A DNA stretch of 64,000 nucleotides from positions 26,120,001 to 26,184,000 of the forward strand of contig JAJNNQ010000026.1 in NCBI GenBank assembly GCA_027886175.1, written 5' to 3'. Source of the DNA: Phylloscopus collybita (taxonomy: Eukaryota; Chordata; Aves; Passeriformes; Phylloscopidae). The notes under the pieces were generated by a model. That model searched no databases. It saw only the letters and a program-made list of their open reading frames with translations, and was not told the DNA's origin. The first letter of the stretch is position 1; every line of letters starts with the position of its first letter. A program made the translations under genes and the position numbers. Positions 50,301 to 62,300 of the stretch are shown here, piece by piece.

Positions 50301-53300
50301 ATCAGGGAAGACATATTTCACAGCTAGTAGCAATATTGGCACTTAAATATCTCCATCGCCGTAATTTTTAATTATGTAAATCCTCCTCCCAACTCTAAGG
50401 ATTTTTAAAACATCAACCTCTTTTACTCCTGAATGTCTATTTTTAAAATATGCAACAACATTTAAAGTTCAACACGACTTTATATATTTTTGAAATATAA
50501 CCCACCTTTGATTGAGTTAGGCATTTTTTCGTAGCAGAAGACAGACTCAAATCAGATTGATATGAATTGCAATGACCTTTCTGTCGCACCTTTCTCTTAA
50601 TGTCGGATTCTGATTCAGACTCGTCTGTATTCTCCATTACACTGTCTAGAAGGGAAAAGACGCAAAAACATTAACAAGAAATGTCCAATTACTGTTATAA
50701 TTATGATCATCTTATTTCTTCACATACACTAACTTGAACTAAACATAAATACATTTTTAAACCTCAAAACAAACTACAGTTCCAAATGTCTCATGATTTG
50801 TTGTATGACTGAAAAAAAAAACCATTCCCCAAACTAACTTCAAAAATGTAGTTTTAGTAATACTATTGCAGGGTCACTCACTGACAATTTTATATCTTCG
50901 CAAGAGGCTTTGGATTTGCAAATCTCTGCTAACTTCACTGTAGATCAAGTGGAGGGTCTGCTGCCAAAAATAGGAGGGGGATGCTAGATTATGCTGATGA
51001 AAATCTTTACCACAGAATTACTGGTGAATGCATTTAGAATAACTGGAAATGTTCTGTGTAATTAGGATTACACATAATCATCAAGGTTGGAAGAAACTTT
51101 CAAGATCATCTAGTCCAACTATTAACCTGGCACCACCATAATCACCTCTCAATCATATCCCCAAGTGCCACATCCAGAAGCCTCTTGAACACTTCCACAG
51201 ATGGTGACCATGTCACCACCATGTCACTTATTCCAATGCCTAAACACTCCTTCAGTAACATATTTTTTCTGCTTTCTAATGTGAATCTCCCCTGGCACAA
51301 CGTAAGGCTTTTACCTCTCACCCTTTTGCCTAAGACGTGAAAGAAGAGACTGACTCCCACCTGGTTACATGTTTTCAGGTAGTTCTAGAGAGCAATAAAG
51401 TCTCCCCTGAGCCTCCTATTCTCCAGGCTAAATGCCCTCAGCTCCCTTGGCTGAGTCATTATAGAACTTGTGTTCCAGACCCTTCATCAGCTCCACTGCC
51501 CTTCTCTGGACATGCTCATCTCCCTTCTGAACTGAGGGGCCCAACACTGGGCACAGCACTCGAGGTGCAGCCTCACCAGTGCTGAGTACAGAGGGACAAT
51601 CGCTGCCCTGGTTCTGCTGGCCACACTGTTGCTGATACAGCCCAGGATGCCAATGGCCTTCTCAGCCACGTGGGAACAGCGCCACGTGTCAAACAACAGA
51701 TTTACTCCTCCAGATTTACTCCTTCAACACAAGACACACTAATAGTGAATTATACTGTCATAACCTGTTTTATACCGGGACATTCATGTAAATACTGTAA
51801 GAGTATAAGAACACAGGAACCCATGAATTAACACCTACATTTTAAGAAGTGGAATGTGCTGTACAAGAGCACCTTAATTGGTTTCATGCAAAAGTGTTAT
51901 TTATATTCTTTTAATTGCAGTCTCCATATTGGAGCTTTTTTTAAGACTCTATTTTTTTATAGATATGAGCGCTTTTTCAATATACATACTGATGGTTTCA
52001 CAAACATCCCACTATGAGAATACATCTCAAAACTAAAGAATGGCTCATTTTCTAAAAAGAATTAATAATAAGTGGGGCTATTTCCTAAGGTAACTTAGGT
52101 CAAGAGTAGTACTGCTGAAGATCTTAACATTAACCTAAAATGGCACAGCAGAACAACCTGCCAGTGCAGCTGAACAGCAGGTTTAGAGACTTTATCTATA
52201 CTAACAAAGCTTAACAAAACACAGGGTATTTTCTTCTCCAGTTTCACAATTTCCACACCTCAAACCAAACTACTGTTTTCTACTGCACCTCCATCAGCAT
52301 TCCCTAACAACAGTGTAAGAGCATGTTCCAGCCGAGGTACAGAGCCGATGCCGGTTCTTTTAAACTCCCTCAATGTATGAATACACCTCATACCAAGCAC
52401 CAGTTACTACATCACATTTTTCTTGTACTAACACTGCTCCAGAAGTTCCTCATCAATAATTCACAAATAAGCTGGGGGTGTGGGCTCAGTCTAGTTAACT
52501 CCAGAGATCTGTTCCATCTCCAACTTTATGATTCTAAATATTCCCTATTTCTGTTTTTAAAATAACTGAAGCCTAATTTAAAATTATAACATGACTGAAC
52601 TAGTTGCAGAAATCTGTCAAGGAGGGCAAAATCGTCCCTTCATGCACCAACTTGTACAAAACTAGAATAACATGATCTAAGGCTGTAAGCAGATATGCTA
52701 AAGGTTATATAAGATTTGGCAACACACCCATCCAAACCAGGTATTAAAAAAAATTATTCTGCCTAGAAGGAATGAGAACTCTAAAGATAACTTACCCACT
52801 CCTTGAGGTCGTGGTAATCTAATGTGGTCTGCCTCCACTTTCTGAAGCTGAGGTGGGTATTCTTTTCTGGAAAATGAATTAGACGTATGGTTGTTCTTTT
52901 AACAGACACCATTATAATCTATTCACAATTATACATGAACAAAATAAACCTGACATGTATCTGAATGCTACAAATAAGTCACTTCTCCTATTACATGCTA
53001 TTTGTACACATAAAAAAGTACTACCAGAACAATAGAAACAGCCACAATAAATGTCGTGGAAATGTTTCTGATCTAAATCTTCTCTATAATCATCAATAGT
53101 TCTGGAGTCTGTCACTTTTAGACCCAAGTTTCCAAATATTGAAGCCTGCATCTTCTCTTCCTCCTCTTTCATGAAATACAAGACAGATACTTTTAAAAGC
53201 CAAGAATAGAAACAACTATTATTTTAATATTAAAGTAGATTCTACAAGTTCCACAAGTTAAAAAACAGGAAGAGAAGATGCAAAACAGAGGAAAGACATC

Positions 53301-56300
53301 CGATGTCAAAAACTGTTGTGGCCAAAAGCCAGAAAGAACAACACAGCAGACCTGGTTCCTATATATTTGTTTTTTAAAATTTGTAATATAGACAAATTAC
53401 TGGATAATCAGTCTTTTGTTCGTGTAACTTGCATAATATACATATCACATATTTTTGTGCAAATTAATTCAATATATCGCATTATAGCGAGATTTGAGTC
53501 TCCTGAAAGATGTTTTCAGTTTACACACATGTGTCTAATCATGCTGATAGCAAATTAATACTCCTGAAGCTCAGTGCATGTGGATTACTGTTTGTAGCAC
53601 TCTTCTTTCTCAGTGCTTATTCAGCCCTGCAGCTACAGATTACTATTCTTGTCATAACAGAATAGCACACATCTGAAACACAGGAGGCCTTGCCAACAAA
53701 CTCACCAGAAACTGGTTTTATTGGAAAGTTAAACACTGGGCTGCAAATGGGTCACACATGTCCCATATTGCTACTTCTAATTACAAGGACATTAATCAAC
53801 AGCAAGAGGGCAAAGTGAAGTGCCACAGCCAGTAACATCTCCACTAACAGCTAAATTTTGAGGACCTATCTGACAAAAATTTGGCTACAGGTGAAGTAGA
53901 CTTGAGCTCTAGGTATAAGATTTTATTTCTTTCAGCACAGCATTTCCTAATGCATCAAATTATAAAACCTTTGAATTTTCTGCATTTCTAGGTAACATTA
54001 TTAAACAATGTCTTTGGAGCAAGACTAATCTACAATGCCCTTTGGGACACCTCTTACCTAATACCAAACACATTTGACTGTGTTGATGGCTGAAGCTTCA
54101 AAGAAAATTCTGGCAGAAAGAAGGATTGAGAAACAAGCATGGCTACTCTGAATGTAGCGATGTCATGGTATTTTATCATGACTACTGGCAAACATATCAC
54201 AGATGACAGATTAGGTAATTTATTTGTTACTGATTCTGTCAAATGTGTTTCTGAAACAATCCTGCTCCCCCAGATTTTAAGACCTGCATACACAAAAACT
54301 GAACCAAAATTAGAAACTCAGTATGAATATTTCTTCACAAATTAAACACATTATTTTTTCAGATAGTTTTCCTTAAAAATTCAAATCATGTGGAATTACT
54401 TAAGGCAGAATTAGTGGAAATAGAAGGCAGACCTCAAACTAGTCATTATGAGAAGCTGTACTATCAAAGCCAATGCTCAGGACATTTGAAAGGGTAAAAA
54501 CACCCCGTAACATCATTTTAGATTTGAAAAATACAAACACTGCAGTAAGGGTATGCAAGCTGTTGTGTCACGTGTCATAATTATCTTCCTCTAGTATTTC
54601 ATAAAAACAAGTCTTGTTTTGAACATAATTACTTCTAGAAAAAATATTTGCTATAAGATGTCTAAAATATATAACAATTAAATGGTATTTAAGAAAAACA
54701 ATATTGGAACTATTTGTCATTTAATTGAAAGGGAACAATAAAGCAAATGATATAGCAGATTTAGAGTGCTAAAATTTCTTTTGAAATATAGTTGACAATT
54801 CAACTGGACATTTCTAACTTAAATTTTTTCTTCTAAGAAACATACATTTGTATTACATTTTTAATAGGCAAATTATATTTATCTTATTACGATGATAAAT
54901 TCATTATTTATCATATAAGGCTAAATAATCCTTCCACAACAAATCAGAATACACTAGCATTATTATCTACCGTCGTCTGAATTTTATGTTGGCAGCATAG
55001 ACTCATATTTATAGCTATTACACAGCCAAACACTTGCAAGAATACAGAAGTGATAGCAAAAAAAAAAAAGTTTATCTTTCTTCTCCCACAATACAGAACT
55101 CATACACTCACAATGAACCACTAACACCCAAACCCAAGTCAGAAAAACCAGCTCCAAGATATCTGAGGCTTCCCAACACACTTCAGTGTGGTTAGCAATT
55201 CAAAGTCAGGCTTGAAGTTGTTTTGAATTAGAAATAAGAGTGAAGACAACTTTAAAGACTATTTAAAGTCTTTAGATTTCAACCAAAAAAAAAAAAAATA
55301 TTCTTTCTTGGAGACAGTGGCAGCCCTTCCACAAGAGGGCAGAGACTTTAGGTGTCTTCTACTACTTTCCTTTACTGAAAACCCCACAAAGAGAAAGGGA
55401 GAGCACAACACCACAAAGTTTTTACAGGCTAGAAAACAAAGTTGCCCTTCTGAGCACAGTGTTTGTTGCTGCCTCAACAGCTGCAGATCCATTAATACCT
55501 GCTCCAGTAAAATACTTAGTACACTGAGCCATTTAATTGTGTGTGAGTGCAGAAACAGAAAGGAAACTGGCTGCTTTTTCAATCAAGCATTAATATCTAC
55601 CTTTAAAAGGACTATTTGGAAAAGAAAAAAAAAATCTTAGAACAGATTTAAAAACATACAGCACTTCAAAACAAATGTCTTTTTGCTGCTAAACCCTGGC
55701 CAAAACGAAGTCTTCCATTTCAGTGGGAATAACTGAGGGATCAAACAACTGATCTGATCAAGATGCAAGATTACCTATATACTGTGTCTAACAGTTTAAA
55801 AAAACCAGTGCTTAGAGGTGACACAATTTTAGGCATCTTGTTTATCTCCTAGATTATAAGCACTTTTACTACCTTTAGGTACAAGGGAAGTAAACAAGTA
55901 TTTGATAAAAAAACAATCTCAGGAAGAAGTAAAGCATCAAACAGCAAAACATTAATTGCAGGAGCAAGAAAGATCAAGCTTTTTCTGCCACACACAGGAC
56001 TGAAATACTGAGGTAGTCTGGACTGTGCAGCATCATGAACTTCTTACGTATTTTATCTGCTAAATGCTACAATATTCTTGAGCAAGTGTGTTTTGCCCAG
56101 ACAGAATGGTGTCACTGATTTTGTATTTTCAGCAAACATTCATTATTACTGGTATATCTTACTGATGGAATTGGACTTTAGCATCTTCACACTGGCCTGG
56201 TAGACAGACCATTATGAAACCCTCTAGACAAAGTGACATTTTCAGTTATAAGTTTCGTCTCCAGGAAAACAAAACCAGAAAAAGTGGGGTGGGGGGGAGG

Positions 56301-59300
56301 GAGGGCGGGGCGGGGCGAAGGGGCAGGCCCACAATTTCTGGCTATGCCAGAAAACAAATAAATACAAAGAAATGCCTGGATCTGAGAATTTGGGAGGAAG
56401 TGCAACCTACAATTTGGTACAAGCCACATCAAAAAAGGCTGAACCAACTCCACTCCTAATTTTGTTGAGGTGCAGGCTTACACAAGAGCTGTGTTTAATG
56501 GACAGCCTGCCTCTTTGAGAGGCCACCTTATTCAGCCTTTCCTCTGCTCCTGTATGCACTATTTGGAGATGTATCACTGCAGGCAGGCTGTTGGTTTCTA
56601 CATCATTACACGAAAGAGAGTAAAGCACAGTAAGATTGAAACAAAAAGCTTTCTGAGGTGAGATTTATCTTCAGCATGTGTTAGAGGAAGAGCAGAGTAC
56701 AAAAGCCAAAGGCTGAAATGAGAAGCAGCAGCACAGGGAATAGGGTTTTCAGAAGACAGGTCAGCCAACCCCATTTGGCCCAGAAAGTCAGAAGCTGCTG
56801 CTGCACTTATCATGACACTAATGATTAAAGCTAAATTTAGCAGCTCCTGCCTACATCATCTTCCCCTGCTAGGACAACAACAAAAAAGCAGGCAAAGAAA
56901 AAGGAACATATCCAGTAGTACTAGATGGAAGAAGCAGCAGGTGTCCCCATGAGGAAATTAAGATCACACCACCATGCAACTCAAACCTTTTCTTCTATGC
57001 CATACAGTGACATTAACTGGCTGATGAATATCTGTTTGATAGTTCTTTTAAGTAGTAACTAAAGGCAGTAAAACAAAGGCTTGATTTTCTGAATTTAAAA
57101 TTAATCTAGCATATCCTGAGTTCACAAAGAACTGTGCTATTTATTAATTAAACATTAAATATCGTTTTAAACAATTCAACCTGGTATCAAGCTCATACTG
57201 CCAAAACCCACCTACATAGATAGTATATTTACAAAAACTCAATGAGTTCATTATTACCATCAAGAAAAAATTTCCGCTAACATATAAATTTAAGCCATAT
57301 ATGAAGAAAAATAAGTGTATGGTATTTCATACTGCTAACAAAATATTAACAGCAGTAAAATGCTAATATTTAAGTGAGAATTTAACCTGAAATGTTAAAT
57401 AAAAACCCAGTGTGTCAAGTTTTGCTATATGTTTTCTGTTAACTGCTTTAACATATGTACTTCATGAACAAAATACACAGTAATGCAATAAAAACCTTTA
57501 GTGCTATTGAAACGAAGCTGAGATGATAGAGTGAAAGCTGTTAAACAGCCTACTAGGAGCTTCAGAATAATTTTAATAAGATGATTCAGAACCATTCTAT
57601 TATACAAAGTTCGCTGCTCTACAAAAAGAATTAGCACTGAAGTCTTAAAATCCAGAGGAAGTTTATGCAATTTTGCACCGGATATATAAATAAATTTCCA
57701 GTGGAAAATTACCCAAAATTCACAGTAACACAGCATTACTTAGAGATGGATGTAAAGGTCCTTTTTCAATAAAAGTGAGTAAGCGAACCATAAAAACAGA
57801 ACTAAAAACAATCAACCCCTATCACATATGAGCAGATATGATTGACTGGATTGAATATTCTTTAACTAGCATTAATACAGAACTCAATCAGGTAATTTTC
57901 TTAATGCTTATTGTCATGCTCATTTGATCAACAGTAAGCTTACCTTTCCTTTCGGTCCAGATTGCTTAAAATATGAAAAAAGAAAAAAACACATAAGATG
58001 TAAAGCCCCACACGTGTTGCACATCACTAAATGCAAAAGTTATTAAATATAAATTGTAACTGTTTCATTGTCTTTCACTCACCAGTCTAATTTTGAAATA
58101 AGCATTATAATTTTTTCACCACATTTTTGTCAAAGTAATTAGGAATGAATAAATACTACTTCACAGACAGCAACAGTCAGTGGTCTACATTGACTTGACT
58201 CTTTTTCAATGAGAAAATATGGATTAACTATGAACTTAACCTGGTCATCTCAATTCACTTGCAATGTAGAAGCCAGTTAGATAAAATTCTGATACACAAA
58301 TTATCAAGCTTCATTTCCAATCACAGAACCATTAAGGCTATGGTCTAAGCCATAGGTCTAAGACAGAGGTCAACCACTAAAACAATCCGATTGCCATGAA
58401 AAGAGAAAAAAATTATGTAACAACTTGTTTTCAACTATTAAAAAATATATGTGTTTAACTTGAGAAACAAATTTCAGCAGTAGTCCTTAAATATTTAAGA
58501 AACCACATGGAAAGGCTAGAGAAGGATAAATAGAAACCTCCTTCTGAGGTTTAGGCCAAAAAAAATCTCCCAAAAGAACCTAAGAACTAGGGCCACTAGT
58601 GTTACAAGCATCTCCATTAACATGAGTTAACACAGAAATCAATGTAGCTGATGCTCACAATTCTGGTCCCTTGTATACCAAGACTGATATAAAAATAAAT
58701 CTAAGGTTAGCACACAAACAACTTGAAAATCTACATGTCTTCTGTCTTTTCAAAATCTGCAATATGGAATACTGTATGCTTTTAATCTATGTGACTAACA
58801 AACTTCTGACATACATGCATTACACATTAACTGTATTTTAGAACAGACCGAATTTAAATTGTTTCCTGTTTTGCTTCAGCCAAACTAAACAGAGTAATGG
58901 TTATTACACAGTAATAAAAACTCATCCTCCTTTCCTTTTCACAAACAGTACACTCACAAGAATAGAACAAACTAATTCTCTTGTTACTCAGAAAACAGCA
59001 GGAGTGGAAGCAAAGCAGGTAAAAATGTAGTCCTGATAATCCTACAGAGTGCAGTATGAAAGTACATTCCACCTCCATAGTGCTCTGGGAAAAAAGTAAA
59101 AGGACTTCAAAACTGAATGAGACCACACAAAGCAACTTAAAACTGGGATGGGAGGTAATGATCCGGTGCTGTGTGAAGGTGGAAAAGAATTGCTCCTAGC
59201 TGGAGCTAGCCTTTAGTAACAATAAACAGTGCTTTTGTGCAGGTCACATCCCAGTTTATCAATCCAGTCAGATCCAAACCGTGTCTGGATGGAGCTGTAT

Positions 59301-62300
59301 CCTACATCCTTGCATCCTTGGCACAGTTAATATGTAACTTGGATTAACTGTTAACAAGTGCTTCAAACAGTCATCCTGTTAGGGAACACATACCTAACAC
59401 TAAGGAAACATAAAGGCAGGAAAAAACCTTCCAGTATGCCTGATACTATTCATTGTTATTACATTAGGTGCCTTATTTGTTTGTTTTAAAATTCCTCACC
59501 AATATAAAGCATTTAAAGGAATTCTCACTTTTATACCTCAGGATGATAACGGGATGAGAATTCCAGATTGATCACCGTCCGTACCGACTGCTTCATGCAG
59601 CTCATGCATAAGATGTGTTAACTATGCGGTACATACATGCTATTCCAGTGCCAAGTCTGGAAGAACAGTCAGTCCATAGCATATGACAGAGCTATGCATT
59701 CATTAAATGAAGCAAAATAGTGTGATCCAACTACAATAATAGGACAAGCTACATCTGAGAATTTGTTGTACCGGACATGAACAAATTTTAATTTAATCCC
59801 CGGATACCGCCGGGAAAAAAGACGAATACTTATCATAATATTATTTTGAAATACCGTATTTTCTTGTGCTAGAAACTTACATTTTACATGAGTGCAACAG
59901 ATAACTCAGACAGACTTTAACATGCATGTGCAAAAAAAATGCAGGAGAAAAGAAATGCAGTATAAATCATACAAATTCAACTTGATAGTTATTATAACTG
60001 AGTCCATAATCAGCTTGCTCCATGTGACCCCATCCCCACCCAAAGAACTCAGTGTAAGTAACAGAATGTCATGTCAGTGCCAGAGACTAAATTTGCTCAA
60101 CTTATTTAATAATGTTTTTATTTTTGGTTATCTTTTCAAGAACCTACCATTGATTTAAATACAATAGGTTAAGTAAAATTATCCTCCCCATGGTGTTACT
60201 GATCACAACACCATAAAACAATCTACAAATGCAAAAAATTACCAGAACACAACTTTGTGTCACCTGCAAATTAGCACACGGAAAACAAACCCCACAATTC
60301 AGAGCTCAATTTCCCGGCTATCAGCTCTTCTGTCTTGATATACAACCAGAATTTTATTCTTGGTTTGCCACTCACATTTTCTGCTAATAGTCCTGTCTAA
60401 GGAATCACCACCAACATTTACTTTTAAACTCCACTATTGCCTAATGTCAGTAAAGAGTAGCCAAATAAGGATACCCAAAAAATTCCTACACAAGTAAAAA
60501 TATATGACCAAAATATATTACCCACTTTATATGGTCTGGAATTTCATATTATGGTCAGTTTAAATTTTAGTTGGCTTTTTTCTGACTATTGCTGTCTCAC
60601 TCAGACCTGTTTTCAACATCAAGTAGTCCTGAAAACTCTCTTATTTAGTAAAAAAAAAAAGTCGGTCAGGAAGCCACTTTTTATTATTTATTTCAATCCT
60701 CTAACTCAGAAACAGATTTAGAAGCTTTTAAAAAGCAGTCAGTTGAGTCAGAAATTACTGGAATTTATCATTTGCAAAGTTCCTACGTAAAGCTCACCCT
60801 CAGTCCATTAGATCATGCTGGTTCTGATATCCTCCAGTAACAAAGCACTGCTTTGGATTGTTATGACTATTTCCTGCCTTTAAAACTCCAAAATATTCCT
60901 AGAATAAGAGTTAATTATCTGTTGCTAAAGTAAATGAACTACAAAAACAATCCTAAAAGAAAACATATTTAGAACACTCAAGATGACTACTATTCAATTA
61001 CCTCACACAATATTCAGCTTTCCTGTGTTATGCATTGGTTTTCCTTCTGCATGTCACACATGCCAAGTCACTACCTTTTTTTTTCATCACGTTACATTGT
61101 AGGCTTATAAGTAAATCCCACAAGCCAGAAAGGCAAGCAGGCAAATCTAACATCCCCTGAAGATTAAGAATCTCTGGAGCAGGTTGAAGAAACCTGTGGC
61201 ACTGAACTTGGTATGATGAATCCATTTTGACTGGCTGTTTGAAGAACCATTTTATAACAAAGCTCAATCAAATACATGAGTACTATCAAGTCAACATTCA
61301 GAGCAGTCCTGCATGATTTTGCTTACTTCAAATCATTTTCATTAGCACTGCATATCAAAATTTTATCCTTCAGAATAATAAAAAAACCCCACAAACAACC
61401 AACTCCTCGCCAAAAGAGCCCCACAAGATGAGAAAAGCAAGCACAAACACACACCAACAAAACCCACCAGAAAGGTAAGAGCATGAGTGCTTAGAGATGC
61501 CCCACATTTTCCTCAATGGGACACTGACCAAAAATATTCTGAAAAGGACTTCATGCAAGAAAAAGCACAGCTGATTCAGCCTAAACCACGGCTGAATCAA
61601 ACCTAAACCACATAAACCCCATTTTATCAGCTTAACTCATGGTAAAACGTGCCAATCCCTTTTAGTCATCAGCCTTGCACTGATGGCAAGAAATGTAAAG
61701 AATTGAAAAGAGAGATACTTACTACTGCATCCACTGTTGCTAAGGGGAAGGAAATGTCCATCCTATATACCATACATATACACCTATATACCATTTACAG
61801 ACCATAGGAACTGTTGGAAACAGAAAGAGGCAACAACCTAGGTCCTCAAGGACAGGATAAGACAGCAACTCTCCTGTGAGGAAAGGCTGCAAGACTTGGG
61901 CTTGTTCAGCCTGGAGAAATGAAGGCTCCAGGCAGACCTTATTGTGGCCTTCAATACTTGAAGGGGGCCTAAAAGATAGATGGGGACAAACAGTTTAGCA
62001 GGGCCTGTTGCAATAGGACAAGGAGTAATGGTTTAAAACTGAAAGAGGGCAGATTCAGACTACGTAGAACAAAGAAGTGCTTTGCAATTAGATGGTCAAA
62101 CACTGAAACAGGCTGACCAGAGAATCAGTAGCTGCCCCACCCCTGCAAACACTCAAGGTCAGGTGGCATGGGGCTCTGAGCAACCTGATCTAGTTGAAGA
62201 TGTCCCTGCTTATGGCAGGGGGGTTGGATGAGATGGCCTTTAAAGTCCCTTCCAAACCAAACTGTTCTATGAGTTTATTATTTTGTGACTGCAAAATTCC

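Larger units (their letters stand above)
50646..52795 (-). other. SENP6: SENP6 intron, visible 3-4
   Basis: Contains the 635-bp CR1 copy and a possible second CR1 tail. No exon was seen. Confidence 0.75.

Noticed and set aside
51142..51696. ORFs with protein-like sequence
   Set aside because: Translation of a decayed CR1 copy.
59519..59600. GATGATAA-containing segment considered as a C/D snoRNA
   Set aside because: No proper C box/D box pair with terminal stem could be found.
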